A stretch of 64,000 nucleotides of DNA. Source: Candidatus Rifleibacteriota bacterium (GTDB lineage: Bacteria > Muiribacteriota > Ozemobacteria > Ozemobacterales > Ozemobacteraceae). Under the pieces are notes generated by a model that ran no database searches, was not told where the DNA came from, and worked only from the letters and a program-made list of their open reading frames with translations. The stretch is taken from contig JAHISQ010000114.1 of the NCBI GenBank assembly GCA_018818125.1, positions 78,343 through 142,342 of the forward strand. Reading direction: 5' to 3'. This document shows, in pieces, positions 1 to 8,642 of this stretch (positions are counted from its first letter, which is position 1; the number at the start of each line of letters is the position of its first letter). The position numbers and the translations under genes were made by a program.

Positions 1-2
1 CC

Positions 3-179
3 GGCGGTTATACTCTGTCAACCATTATCGGACACTTTGTCGAGTTTACGCCAATAGTATCAAATGCCTCTATCGTTGTTTCATTCCTGTTTTCAGGTGC
101 TGTAGGTGTATTCTTCGGTCTTTATCCGGCCTGGAAAGCCTCGCAGCTTGATCCGATCGAAGCGTTCAGATACGAATAA
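3..179 (+). CDS. ABC transporter permease, FtsX/MacB type, C-terminal end (partial)
   Basis: The window opens inside a gene; 58 codons read in frame to a TAA at 177-179. The fragment has one long hydrophobic stretch ([20 protein letters not shown]) followed by [17 protein letters not shown]. This ending is the hallmark of the FtsX domain of MacB/LolE-type permeases (consensus P-A-x-x-A-x-x-L-D-P-I-E-A-L-R-Y-E). Such inner-membrane proteins work with a cognate ATPase in export or lipoprotein release. The ATPase and the rest of the permease lie upstream, outside the window. The next gene is convergent and begins its stop codon directly after this one ends. The family call is firm; the substrate is unknown. 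Confidence 0.85.
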   Translation, partial: GGYTLSTIIGHFVEFTPIVSNASIVVSFLFSGAVGVFFGLYPAWKASQLDPIEAFRYE

Positions 180-683
180 TCATAGGGTGTCGCCGAGATA
201 AACCTGAGCAAAGCCTGCTGGTGGAAAATTTTGCAGGGGTTCGATCAACGAACTCGGATAAAACCGGTATTTTGCGAGTTCGCTTATCGGCAACCACTCA
301 ATACCGGTCTGCATTGCGTCATGGCTGATGTTGTTACTGCTGCCGGGCTCTTCGAGGAGCTGGCAGGCAAACATGAATTCGATCTGGTGAATGCTGTCAT
401 CGTATTCGGCCAGTTCATGATTAGCCGAAATATATTCGCGCACAAAGTACAGATACCCGACCTCTACTTCAGCGCCGATTTCTTCGCGACATTCTCGCAC
501 CACCGCATCTTTGAGAGTCTCACCATGATCCTGACCACCGCCCGGCAGAAGATAAAAATCGCCGAGAAGATCGCAATTTCTGGTGCAAAGAACTTTGCCA
601 TCCCTGATGATCAATGCTTTGGCTGAATTGCGCAGAGGTCGTACTGACATGGCATAAGCTGTCTGTTGTTTATTTTCTGTCAT
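180..683 (-). CDS. NUDIX hydrolase
   Basis: A 167-residue protein with a complete Nudix box at residues 49-71: G49, E55, R63-E64, E67-E68 and G70 fit GX5EX7REUXEEXGU. Nudix enzymes hydrolyse nucleoside diphosphates linked to another moiety; the exact substrate cannot be read from the sequence. The protein is soluble, with no signal peptide. Its ATG shares one base with the TAA of the upstream exported-protein gene (683-1708), so the two are probably co-transcribed and translationally coupled. It ends back to back with the ABC permease gene. Housecleaning or ADP-ribose/dNTP hydrolysis is plausible but is inference. Confidence 0.9.
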   Translation of the reverse strand: MTENKQQTAYAMSVRPLRNSAKALIIRDGKVLCTRNCDLLGDFYLLPGGGQDHGETLKDAVVRECREEIGAEVEVGYLYFVREYISANHELAEYDDSIHQIEFMFACQLLEEPGSSNNISHDAMQTGIEWLPISELAKYRFYPSSLIEPLQNFPPAGFAQVYLGDTL

Positions 684-1708
684 TATTTGTCATTGGCTTT
701 TTGGTTCTCACCGGAGCTTGTGCTTACCAGCATCCGGTTTTTCTCAGCCCGCACGAAAAAGTGCATCAGAAAAGCAATCGAGCGGCTGCTGATCAACCTT
801 TCGATTTCCTGACCAGCTGGTGCTTCGATAAAGATACTGTTACCATTTATCGCAGACGAAAAATCGACCAGATTGCCGGCATATTCGCGCAAATTGCCAA
901 CAACACTCTCAACCTGTCGCAGCAATTGCAAACGTTCTTCAGCCTCTGGCACAAACAGCTGCATTTTGTTCATGCGTGAGCCCATGATCAACCTGGTGTA
1001 ACGAAGCGATTTGAACCAGCCTGGCACGTTCATGTCAGCAAAATTCGGCTGCAGAGCAGTCAGATTAATCTCACCTGCTATTGCCGGACGGGCTTTATAC
1101 ATTTTCGAAAAGGCGTCAAACTCTTTACCAAGCTGATTATGGCGGGATTCAAGCAGCGTCATGATGTTGCCCGAAATATTTTCGGGGCAAATGACTATTT
1201 CGTCATGACTGATCTGCAGATGCAGCATTTCCTGCGGCAAAACTGGCGAACGAAATTGCGCAGAGCTGGTATTATCACCATTTACAACTTTATCTGAACC
1301 TATAATCTCAGTTAAACGCTGACGGGCGAACTCGCCACGCATTATGAGTGCAAAATTTGCCTGGTCAGTAAAATAGAAAAACAGCTCATAGACTTTAAAC
1401 TGGCCACTGAGCAGGCGATCGTTCAGCAGGTTTTCGGCAGCAGTTCTTATGTGATGGCTCTCAGTCTTTGCAGCACCACGGGCAATACAAAGATTCTCAA
1501 TATAGCTGACTATTTCCTGACTGGCGTTGGTCGCCACTTCATCGCGATCATACAGACCAGAAGCTGACAGATTCAGGTATAAACAAACCGCCGGCTGAGC
1601 CAGCGGCGCCGGAAAATATTCAGCCTGAGGAGTGTTAAAACCGCTCAGCAGAACAATTGCCGTAAAAAGCACTATGCCAAGAATCGTATTGAGATTATTA
1701 ATCTTCAT
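683..1708 (-). CDS. Exported or membrane-anchored protein of unknown function
   Basis: 341 residues. An N-terminal hydrophobic segment (about residues 10-25, TILGIVLFTAIVLLSGF) after two lysine/asparagine-rich positions looks like a signal peptide or membrane anchor. The rest is soluble and mixed alpha/beta, with no motif I recognise. It contains phrases such as FALIMRGEFARQRLTEIIG and EIVICPENISG that suggest a protein with repeated beta-alpha units. The gene is divergent from the secreted amidase at 1780 (72 bp between starts) and coupled to the NUDIX gene downstream. I cannot assign a role; location outside the cytoplasm is inferred from the N-terminus. Confidence 0.75.
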   Translation of the reverse strand: MKINNLNTILGIVLFTAIVLLSGFNTPQAEYFPAPLAQPAVCLYLNLSASGLYDRDEVATNASQEIVSYIENLCIARGAAKTESHHIRTAAENLLNDRLLSGQFKVYELFFYFTDQANFALIMRGEFARQRLTEIIGSDKVVNGDNTSSAQFRSPVLPQEMLHLQISHDEIVICPENISGNIMTLLESRHNQLGKEFDAFSKMYKARPAIAGEINLTALQPNFADMNVPGWFKSLRYTRLIMGSRMNKMQLFVPEAEERLQLLRQVESVVGNLREYAGNLVDFSSAINGNSIFIEAPAGQEIERLISSRSIAFLMHFFVRAEKNRMLVSTSSGENQKANDK

Positions 1709-1779
1709 CGGGTTGTATATCGGAAAGAAGATGAATATTTTTCAGTGTATGTACATTAAAAATTTCGGGAAATCTGTCG

Positions 1780-3621
1780 ATGCTGACTAGCATGCAACTG
1801 ACTACCACACCTGTCCTCAGGCAGAACTGTTTTATCGGTCTTACCAGACTGATAATCCTTCTGCTGCTGTTGAACGTCGGCATATCTGCCGAAGCGACAG
1901 CCTGGAAGCTCAGTCGCAACTTCTGGGCAGAAGAAGATGAAAAGGTCTACAGTGATTTTGTGGCAGCTATCGGCAAATCAAAGCATTCGAACCTTAATCG
2001 CTTCATCAAAGACTCCAAAGCAAACCCACTCCATGGCGAAGAAGACAAAAAATTCAACCTGTCGGCAGATTGCGCTGATCTGCCCTACCTGGTCAGGGCT
2101 TACGTCGCCTACAAGTTGCGTCTGCCATTCAGCTATACTGCCTCTATAAGTGGTCGGGGCGGAGATGAGCGTTACAGCAGGGGCAACCGACCAGCCAGCT
2201 TTAAAGACCAGGACTATTTTTCGTCGCCGCAACAGCTGTTTAATCAGGTAGTGCTGATCAATTCGGGTTATTACAGAACCGGAGTCGAAATCGAAGACTC
2301 CGATTTTTACCCGGTCAAAATTCACAAAAAATCTATAGTGCCAGGCACAGTCTATTATGACCCGGATGGTCACGTGGCCATTGTATCCGAAGTAAACGAC
2401 GACGGACGCATCAGGGTAATAGATGCTCACCCCGACCGTACCATCTCCAAACCATGGTTCGGAGCTAAATTTACCCGGGGCGAAAAGAGCAATGGCGGAG
2501 GATTCAAGCGCTGGCGACCGATACGCTACACTTCCGACAGCAAAACTGTTCGGACCCGCAATCACAATATTGTCGATTATTCTGCTGATGACCAGTTTCA
2601 CAAAACCTTCACCACCAAGGGGCGCGCCGGTCTGTCATACCACAACTATGTGAGACTGGCACTCTGTGACGATGCCAGAAAAAGCGATCCTGTGCAGGAA
2701 TTTACCTTTATGATGAAAGATCTGCACGAAGACATCAGTTATCGTGCAGTGGCAGTAAGCTTGAGCATCGAAAAAGGCATCAGCGGTCGATCCCACCCCG
2801 GGGCACTGCCCTGGAACATTTATGGCACAGATGGCGTATGGGAAGAATTCTCGACCCCATCGCGCGATGCCCGTCTCAAGGTCGCTTTTCGCGAGTTTTA
2901 TGATCGCACCCGACAGATGATAATCGAAGCAGAGCAGAACTTTGCAGCTGGCGGTACAGCATATGCCAGGCAGCTGGCCGCAGTATTTCTCCAGCTGTAT
3001 CAGCAGTTGAGTCCAGAGCTGAGTATGAGTTACATAAATTCAATCGGCAAACGTATGGTGCTGTCTTTTGATGATGTAAGTCAGAGACTGTTCAAGCTTT
3101 CGTTTGACCCTTATCATTCAGTAGAATACCGCTGGGGAGCACAGGGCGAAGAACTTGCCAGTTCGCCAGACAACGAAAGCAAGCGCCGCTTTTACCAACT
3201 GGAATCCAGATTGCGCAATCAGCTGGAGCGCGCATATAATCAGCCAACGCCCCTTAGCATGGGGCCGGAGCAGCCTCCCGAGACGAATACAAGTGGATGG
3301 CTAATTGCTTATCTGCAGGGCAAGCCGGTAGACGCGAGCATGATCGCGATTAATCGAGAGGTCATTGCGCCAATTACAATCGAACAACCTACCAGCAGCG
3401 CTTCTCAGATTATTGCTGTTGAAAGCAAAGCGGCGGAACAGGTAACAGCCAAGCCGGCAGAGAGCAAAGCAGGCGCGCCCGGCACCTTAGAGAGCAATGC
3501 AGATAAAAACCCGGCAAAACAAAGCGAACAGAATATCTGGGGCTCTCTACTGACTGCTGGCGACAGATTTGCGGCAGCTATAATTGTAACGGAAAATTTT
3601 GCTGTCGCCAGATCAGACTAA
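1780..3621 (+). CDS. Secreted papain-like (NlpC/P60- or CHAP-like) cysteine amidase
   Basis: 613 residues. Residues 22-38 form a hydrophobic signal segment ending near AEA. A papain-like catalytic core is visible: Cys98 in SADCADLPYLV (Cys at the start of a helix), then His198 in PGTVYYDPDGHVAIVSE, followed by a polar D215/H217 in RVIDAHPD. This order (Cys, His, third polar residue) and the G-H-V-A-I-V strand are typical of NlpC/P60 and CHAP peptidoglycan amidases. About 350 residues follow the core, with no recognised domain; the last 80 are low-complexity and rich in Ala, Glu and Lys. Cell-wall cleavage is inference. An alternative ATG lies four codons in (1792). Confidence 0.7.
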   Translation: MLTSMQLTTTPVLRQNCFIGLTRLIILLLLLNVGISAEATAWKLSRNFWAEEDEKVYSDFVAAIGKSKHSNLNRFIKDSKANPLHGEEDKKFNLSADCADLPYLVRAYVAYKLRLPFSYTASISGRGGDERYSRGNRPASFKDQDYFSSPQQLFNQVVLINSGYYRTGVEIEDSDFYPVKIHKKSIVPGTVYYDPDGHVAIVSEVNDDGRIRVIDAHPDRTISKPWFGAKFTRGEKSNGGGFKRWRPIRYTSDSKTVRTRNHNIVDYSADDQFHKTFTTKGRAGLSYHNYVRLALCDDARKSDPVQEFTFMMKDLHEDISYRAVAVSLSIEKGISGRSHPGALPWNIYGTDGVWEEFSTPSRDARLKVAFREFYDRTRQMIIEAEQNFAAGGTAYARQLAAVFLQLYQQLSPELSMSYINSIGKRMVLSFDDVSQRLFKLSFDPYHSVEYRWGAQGEELASSPDNESKRRFYQLESRLRNQLERAYNQPTPLSMGPEQPPETNTSGWLIAYLQGKPVDASMIAINREVIAPITIEQPTSSASQIIAVESKAAEQVTAKPAESKAGAPGTLESNADKNPAKQSEQNIWGSLLTAGDRFAAAIIVTENFAVARSD

Positions 3622-3708
3622 TTTTGGATTTTGGGTAAACAAAACCCTTTCCTGAACCGATACTTTGAACACCTTTGCCAGTCACTCAATTAAATCAGGA
3701 GGTAAAGC

Positions 3709-3828
3709 ATGTTTGTTCTGGCTCTGACTTTTGTCCTGTTGCTGTTTATAGTTCTCGTGGCCCATCCTGAAAGCTGGCCGGAAAAATGCGCAAACTTTCT
3801 AAGGGAACACAATATCCACAATGGCTGA
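3709..3828 (+). CDS. Tiny single-span membrane protein ORF (39 aa) leading into merR
   Basis: An ATG preceded by a near-perfect Shine-Dalgarno (AGGAGGT, 3698-3704, about 4-5 bases from the start) opens a 39-codon frame. Residues 2-18 (FVLALTFVLLLFIVLVA) would cross the membrane; a short polar tail follows with one Cys. The frame stops inside the first codons of the merR gene (overlap 3821-3828), a layout seen with leader peptides and with coupled small proteins. The SD is stronger than that of most genes here, which is the main argument that it is translated. Function unknown; it could be a small membrane protein sensed or controlled with MerR, or a leader that couples translation. Confidence 0.5.
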   Translation: MFVLALTFVLLLFIVLVAHPESWPEKCANFLREHNIHNG

Positions 3829-4336
3829 ACAATACTCTATCGCCGAAATCAGTCGCCTCACCGGTTTGCCAGCTCATACCCTGCGCTATTACGAACAGCA
3901 GTTTCCCGTATTGCTTGGCATCGAGCGAACCCGGGGCGGGCATCGCATTTACCGAAAACACCATCTCGACACAATCAGCAGAATTATAAGACTGCTTAAA
4001 GATGAAAAAGTCAGCATTAAAAAGGCCAGAGAGCTGCTTGGAGAACCTAACGCGGCCGGGCAGGCCGAAGAAAACACCCAAAGTGATAGCCGCAATGAAG
4101 TTGGTGGCGAAAAGAATGGCAATCTCGAACACATGCTGTATCTGGTGCTCGAAAGACTTGACCTGATTTGCCGCAACAACGAAAATCGTGATACACTGCT
4201 CGTGAAGCTGCTGAAAAATCAGCCATCAGAGCATAAACACGAGCTACTCGAACAGATCGCCCGTTGTCGCCACGAAACCCGAGAAACGATAAGACTCTGC
4301 CAGACCGTTATTCAGCGCGGCGCTAAAGCGAATTGA
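3821..4336 (+). CDS. MerR-family transcriptional regulator
   Basis: 171 residues. The N-terminal winged helix-turn-helix is clear: YSIAEISRLTGLPAHTLRYYE is the standard MerR recognition helix and wing entry, followed by RTRGGHRIYRKHHLDTISRI and a dimerisation helix. The C-terminal part (about residues 75-171) is a hydrophilic, probably helical region with no cysteine cluster for metals, so the effector is unknown. It resembles the shorter MerR proteins found next to integration host factor or HemK-type genes in other bacteria more than metal sensors. It sits 16 bp upstream of comB and overlaps the tiny ORF at 3709. Confidence 0.9.
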   Translation: MAEQYSIAEISRLTGLPAHTLRYYEQQFPVLLGIERTRGGHRIYRKHHLDTISRIIRLLKDEKVSIKKARELLGEPNAAGQAEENTQSDSRNEVGGEKNGNLEHMLYLVLERLDLICRNNENRDTLLVKLLKNQPSEHKHELLEQIARCRHETRETIRLCQTVIQRGAKAN

Positions 4337-4352
4337 GATCCACGAGGTAAAC

Positions 4353-5105
4353 ATGCATATTGACGTTGCCTTTACGCCAGCCGAAGTGCAGGCACTCTCC
4401 AGCAAGGTTTGCATTGTCATAGATGTAGTGAGGGCCACATCGAGCCTGACCGTCATCATGTCAAGAAAGCCGCGCAAGGTCATTCTCACCACGACAATCC
4501 AGAAAGCCACCAAATTTGCGTCGCAACAAACAGTACATCCCCTGCTTTGTGGTGAACGCAAAGGGGTTGCTCCAGAAGGGTTCGACTTTGGCAACAGCCC
4601 ACGTCAATATTTTAACGCCGATCTCAACGACCGTGTGCTTATTTTCACCTCCAGCAACGGCACACGCGCTGTAGCAGACCTGGTAATAGCACCACATGTT
4701 TATCTCGGTTGTTTTCTCAATGCCGCCGCCGTCGCCCAAAAAGCATACTCGACCGCACATACCACCAGCATGGATATTCTACTGGTTTGCGCCGGCCGGG
4801 AAGAAAAGTTTGCCATCGACGACGCCTACTGCGCTGGTTTTCTGGTGACCAAATTGATGGCGCATATTTCGGCGCAAGACAGCTTTGAGCTTGGCGATGG
4901 CGCTCAGGCAGCACTGGGGATCTATGGCTATTACCGTGATGATCGCAAACTGCTCGAAATGTCGAGCGCAGGCAAAGCGGTAACCGAGATCGGCCTCGCC
5001 GACGATCTCACCTTTCTGCTGCAACGAGACCTTTTCGACTGTGTCCCTGAGCTGATTCGCAAAGATTTCCCAGAACCTGATCACGGCTTTTCAGTTCTGG
5101 TCTGA
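4353..5105 (+). CDS. comB: 2-phosphosulfolactate phosphatase family protein (ComB)
   Basis: 250 residues covering the full length of the ComB family. Recognisable stretches are VCIVIDVVRATSSLTV near the N-terminus, GERKGVAPEGFDFGNSP, and LIFTSSNGTRAV, followed by LLVCAGREEKFAIDDAYCAG. In methanogens ComB hydrolyses 2-phosphosulfolactate in coenzyme M synthesis; in bacteria most members are not tied to coenzyme M and their physiological substrate is unclear. The protein is cytoplasmic. A GAGGT ribosome site precedes the ATG by about 6 bases. It probably shares a transcript with merR. Family assignment is firm, substrate is open. Confidence 0.88.
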   Translation: MHIDVAFTPAEVQALSSKVCIVIDVVRATSSLTVIMSRKPRKVILTTTIQKATKFASQQTVHPLLCGERKGVAPEGFDFGNSPRQYFNADLNDRVLIFTSSNGTRAVADLVIAPHVYLGCFLNAAAVAQKAYSTAHTTSMDILLVCAGREEKFAIDDAYCAGFLVTKLMAHISAQDSFELGDGAQAALGIYGYYRDDRKLLEMSSAGKAVTEIGLADDLTFLLQRDLFDCVPELIRKDFPEPDHGFSVLV

Positions 5106-5111
5106 TTACTC

Positions 5112-5140
5112 TTAACAGCTTGCCGTTGATGTGGTAGACT
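5112..5140 (+). promoter_or_regulatory. Promoter of the first HDOD gene
   Basis: TTAACA (5112-5117), a 17-base spacer and TAGACT (5135-5140) fit a sigma70-type promoter about 35 bases before the TTG start at 5174. The same architecture recurs before the paralogue at 6516. Confidence 0.55.
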
Positions 5141-5173
5141 TTATCGAATCAGCCATTTTTCTGGAGCATCGCA

Positions 5174-6424
5174 TTGAATTCACAGTCCAACCCCTTTCAA
5201 CTTAAAAAACATGCCGACGATATTCTTGAAATAATCGTCGAGGAACAGATAACACCAAATCACAAGGCTCTCGCAGTTCTGCAGGCGATGACGCAAAAAT
5301 TTCCATTTGTCATCCTTACCCTCAACCCGAAAGCGTCCCTGCACCCGACTCTCGAAACAATAATCCCAGATCTGCAACTACTGGGAAGCCTGTTGATCGT
5401 AGCGACTGAGCCAGCCCAGACCCCTTTTCCTCTTTACGGCATAAGAACTTTCAGTGACATTCATGCAGCCAAATTCAGAATTCGCAACGAAAGATTGATC
5501 GAAACCATAGTTAAACGAATTGTTTCGCTGCCATCGTTCAAGTCATCAACCAATAAGATTCTACGCATGCTGTGCAACCCCGAGGTAACCTTCGAACAGA
5601 TTGAAGAAGTCACCAATAATGACCAGATGCTGGTTAATCGCATGCTTAAAATCGCCAACAGCTCATCGAGCAGCAACCGCTTTCAGATGACCGATCTCAA
5701 AACCGTAGTCAAATTTCTCGGCATTGAAGGCATACGTCAGATACTCATTCAAGAAACCTTCAACACACTGACCAAAGTTTTTGTAGCCCAGCGCGACAAG
5801 ATGTCACACATGCGCCGCTGCTCAATTCTCTCAGCACATGTTGGCAAGATGATCGGCCTTGATCTGGCTATGATCGGTAAAATCAAGGCCGCTGGACTGA
5901 TGCATGACATCGGTTCGCTGGCGCTGTCATTTCATAACAGCACCGAATATGCAGCTGCGATCAGACGAGTTCGCAACGAACGTGTGCCAGTCTGCGAAGC
6001 CGAAAAGGATGTCTTTGGCATTGATCATCAGGAAATCGGCCAGATCCTCGGCAAAGAACTGTCCCTTCCCGACTATATAACCATAGTTGTCGGCACACAT
6101 CATAACCTTGAGTATGAAAAGCACGATTTTATCTCGATGTCAGTCATGCTTGCAAATGGCTTTTTAAACGAACAAATAGAGCAAATCTCTTTTACCGATT
6201 ATGAAAAATTCATGCCAACACTGGCAGAAGAGTATGCCAAAAACACGCCTTCACAGACTGATAAAAAGCCGTACAAGCCTATTGAAACAGCTGATGCCGA
6301 CGAAACTGACGAGCCACCAGAAGAACAGAATCAGAATTTGTTCACTTCCGCTAGAGTCTGTGCATTCCTCAAAGAGGAGCTTGATAATTTCATTATGGCA
6401 ACCCCGGAATCACAGGGGCTATAA
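5174..6424 (+). CDS. HDOD-domain signalling protein, paralogue A
   Basis: 416 residues, TTG start with GGAG about 7 bases upstream. Residues 1-95 form a small alpha/beta module (ILEIIVEEQI, FVILTLNPKASLHP, LGSLLIVATE) that looks STAS-like. The HDOD domain follows (about 115-330): PSFKSSTNKILRMLCNPEVTFEQIEEVTNNDQMLVNRMLKIANSS, then AGLMHDIGSLALSF and DHQEIGQILGKELSLPDY. The HD pair is kept but the Lys that usually follows (HDIGK) is Ser, so phosphodiesterase activity is doubtful. A linker rich in Glu/Asp precedes a last helix FLKEELDNFIMATPE, conserved in the paralogue. HDOD proteins are usually regulatory scaffolds in motility and stress signalling. Confidence 0.85.
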   Translation: MNSQSNPFQLKKHADDILEIIVEEQITPNHKALAVLQAMTQKFPFVILTLNPKASLHPTLETIIPDLQLLGSLLIVATEPAQTPFPLYGIRTFSDIHAAKFRIRNERLIETIVKRIVSLPSFKSSTNKILRMLCNPEVTFEQIEEVTNNDQMLVNRMLKIANSSSSSNRFQMTDLKTVVKFLGIEGIRQILIQETFNTLTKVFVAQRDKMSHMRRCSILSAHVGKMIGLDLAMIGKIKAAGLMHDIGSLALSFHNSTEYAAAIRRVRNERVPVCEAEKDVFGIDHQEIGQILGKELSLPDYITIVVGTHHNLEYEKHDFISMSVMLANGFLNEQIEQISFTDYEKFMPTLAEEYAKNTPSQTDKKPYKPIETADADETDEPPEEQNQNLFTSARVCAFLKEELDNFIMATPESQGL

Positions 6425-6455
6425 TTTTAGCCGCAACTTTAGTCGGGAACTAAAC

Positions 6456-6484
6456 TTAACATAAGCGGGACAATGTGATAGAAT
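6456..6484 (+). promoter_or_regulatory. Promoter of the second HDOD gene
   Basis: TTAACA (6456-6461), 17 bases, TAGAAT (6479-6484), 31 bases before the ATG at 6516. It shares CTTAACA, an ATGTGA/ATGTGG block and TAGA with the promoter at 5112, so the promoter was probably copied with the gene. Confidence 0.55.
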
Positions 6485-6515
6485 GCCCTGTGAGATTTCA
6501 GCGGAGCCCTTGTAA

Positions 6516-7760
6516 ATGACACAACAATACCCTTTCCAAATCAGAAACCACGGCGAAAATGTCATCGAGATAATTGTCGGTGACGTAGTTAAGCCTGAAC
6601 ATAAAATCACAGAAGCTTTGCACATACTTCTCAAAAAGTTTGAGTTCGTTATCCTTTCGCTCAAACCTACAGCTTCGCTACATCCCAGCTTTGCAGAAAG
6701 CATGGCCGAGCTGTCTGCTGCAGGGAAGCTGCTGGTGGTAGCCTGCGAAGACGAGCAGATTCAGGTAGACCTACATCAGGCCAGAAAGTTCGCCGACTTG
6801 AAAGGTGCCCAGCACCGCGTAGAAGGTGAACGTAACGTTTCAAAAATCCTCAAGCACATTTCCAGTCTTGCACCCTTGCAATCTTCAGCCAACAAGCTTA
6901 TGCATATGCTACGTAACCCCGATGTAAAATTCGAAGACATCGAAGAAGTTACCCGCAAAGACCCCAAGCTCGTAATGCGCATGCTCAAAATTGCCAACAG
7001 CGCGTTTTTTATGCGTCGCATGCCTTTCGAAGATCTCAAGGCAGTCGTCACCTTTCTTGGCATAGATGGCATCAGACAGATCATATTGCATGAAACCTTC
7101 GAAGGTTTTGCTCAGGTTTTTGCCAACCAGCGCGATAAACTTGCTCACATGCGTCGCTGTGCGCATCTTGCGGCTTACATCGGCAAGTTGCTCGGGGGCG
7201 ACCAGAGTTTTATCAGCAAAATAAGCTCAGCAGGAATGTTACACGACTTGGGGGCCCTGGCTCTTTGCTTTTACGACAGTAAGGAATATTCACGGGTAAC
7301 CATGAAAATACGCAATGACCGTAAAACGGTATGCGAAGCTGAACTCGAAGTATTTGGTATTGACCACCAGGAACTGGGACAGTTGCTTGCCCCAAAAATG
7401 GGTATGCCTGATTACCTTGGCCCGGTAATGGGGCGGCATCATGATCGAACCGTGCCGGTCGACAACCATCTGCTGATCGCAGTAATGATCGCCAATGGTT
7501 ATCTTAATCAGCAGATCGAAAGACTGAGCTTCACACCTTACGAACAATATCTGTCTGTTTTCAACGAAGAGCGCCGCAAGAGAAAATCTACCGCCAGTCT
7601 TTCGAAAAAGTCTTCCGGCGGCGAAACAAAGATTGCTGAAATTGCTGCCGACCAGGATAAAGACAGTAACGAAATATTCAAAATTCCACAGCTCTACGAT
7701 GTCCTGAAAAAAGAACTCGACAAGTTCATAATGGCTGGCCCAGAGGGCATGGGCATGTAG
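6516..7760 (+). CDS. HDOD-domain signalling protein, paralogue B
   Basis: 414 residues, collinear with the preceding gene from end to end: N-terminal STAS-like module (VIEIIVGDVVKPEHK, FVILSLKPTASLHPSF), HDOD domain (SSANKLMHMLRNPDVKFEDIEEV, MLKIANSAFFMRRM, AGMLHDLGALALCF, DHQELGQLLAPKMGMPDY), a charged linker and the same C-terminal helix ending ELDKFIMAGPEGMGM. Here the residue after HD-x-G is Ala instead of Lys, so again a catalytically doubtful HD site. The two copies are diverged enough to be an old duplication. Position just ahead of the chemotaxis genes suggests a role in the same signalling circuit. Confidence 0.85.
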   Translation: MTQQYPFQIRNHGENVIEIIVGDVVKPEHKITEALHILLKKFEFVILSLKPTASLHPSFAESMAELSAAGKLLVVACEDEQIQVDLHQARKFADLKGAQHRVEGERNVSKILKHISSLAPLQSSANKLMHMLRNPDVKFEDIEEVTRKDPKLVMRMLKIANSAFFMRRMPFEDLKAVVTFLGIDGIRQIILHETFEGFAQVFANQRDKLAHMRRCAHLAAYIGKLLGGDQSFISKISSAGMLHDLGALALCFYDSKEYSRVTMKIRNDRKTVCEAELEVFGIDHQELGQLLAPKMGMPDYLGPVMGRHHDRTVPVDNHLLIAVMIANGYLNQQIERLSFTPYEQYLSVFNEERRKRKSTASLSKKSSGGETKIAEIAADQDKDSNEIFKIPQLYDVLKKELDKFIMAGPEGMGM

Positions 7761-7838
7761 TTCTGACTGGACAAACCCTGTGTTCTGTTTATTTTTATAG
7801 CAGAAGGATCTGATAAACGTACACGCAGGGGGCGTATT

Positions 7839-8009
7839 ATGGCTATCAGCTCAGTAAGCAATTCCTATCTTCAACAAATACTGTTTCAAAACCTGGCGGC
7901 TTCGACTATTCAGCCCATTCAGCTTAAAAACTCTGCTCAACTGCTGACCTCAGCGAGAATAAACGCAATTGACGCAATTAAAGCCATTCATTTGGTATTG
8001 CCTGGGTAA
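7839..8009 (+). CDS. Small ORF of unknown function (56 aa)
   Basis: ATG with a GGGGG tract (7828-7832) 6 bases upstream opens a 56-codon frame, MAISSVSNSYLQQILFQNL onward, rich in Ser, Gln, Ile and Ala, with no membrane span and no motif known to me. The amphipathic pattern suggests one or two helices. The likely promoter of the next gene (7998-8026) overlaps its last codons. It lies between the HDOD pair and cheX. Real expression is uncertain. Confidence 0.4.
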   Translation: MAISSVSNSYLQQILFQNLAASTIQPIQLKNSAQLLTSARINAIDAIKAIHLVLPG

Positions 8010-8026
8010 AGAAAACCTGTTATTCT
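7998..8026 (+). promoter_or_regulatory. Promoter of cheX
   Basis: TTGCCT (7998-8003), a 17-base spacer and TATTCT (8021-8026), about 60 bases before the cheX ATG at 8089. The box overlaps the 3' end of the small ORF. Confidence 0.5.
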
Positions 8027-8088
8027 AGTCCTTAGAAGTGATTTTAGAAATTAAGAATAAAACAACATAATGAAGCCAAGGACATAAA

Positions 8089-8562
8089 ATGGACTCACTA
8101 CTCGCCAATCAGTTTATCCAGGCAGCAATAACCGTTTTCGAACGAGTCGGTAATGTTTCCCTGAAAAAAACCGGACTGGAATATTTTCCTGGCGGGCACA
8201 AAATTTCTGCCGGAATAGCCACCATTCTTGGAATTACAGGTGATCTAAAAGGGCAGTTCGTCATCGTACTCAACGAAGACATAGCCTTAAAGATTGCTTC
8301 GGCAATCCTGATGGGCATACCAGTCACCGTCTATGACGAAGTAGCAGAAAGTGCTGTCTGCGAGATAGGCAACATGATTGGCGGCGAAGCAAGCAGATTG
8401 CTGCAGGAACAAGGACACTTCTGCGACATCACAGTCCCTTCAATAGTTCGTGGCAAAGAAATGGAAATAGCCTTTTATCCAGTCTCGCCTCTTTTCGTAA
8501 TAAGTTTTAACTGCGAATGGGGTTCCGTAAAAGTAATATTGCGTCTAGAGAACAAAGTTTAA
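8089..8562 (+). CDS. cheX: CheX-type chemotaxis phosphatase
   Basis: 157 residues, the usual CheX length. The phosphatase helix has the [S/D]-x3-E-x2-N signature: Ser88, Glu92, Asn95 in ESAVCEIGNMIGGEA. Upstream GDLKGQFVIVLNEDIALKIASAILMG is the strand-helix unit typical of CheC/CheX. These proteins dephosphorylate CheY-type receivers; there is no cheZ in the window. The receiver at 8643 is the natural partner, 80 bp downstream. Cytoplasmic. Confidence 0.88.
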   Translation: MDSLLANQFIQAAITVFERVGNVSLKKTGLEYFPGGHKISAGIATILGITGDLKGQFVIVLNEDIALKIASAILMGIPVTVYDEVAESAVCEIGNMIGGEASRLLQEQGHFCDITVPSIVRGKEMEIAFYPVSPLFVISFNCEWGSVKVILRLENKV

Positions 8563-8642
8563 AATCAGCGTTTTGTAATTCTTTTTCCAAGCTCCGAATG
8601 TATAATGAAGACATGGCAACATTTTGAAACGAGGTCAGGTTT

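Noticed and set aside
1978..2601. 207-codon frame on the - strand inside the secreted amidase gene
   Set aside because: It lies wholly within a + strand gene with catalytic motifs and has no ribosome site or known motif.
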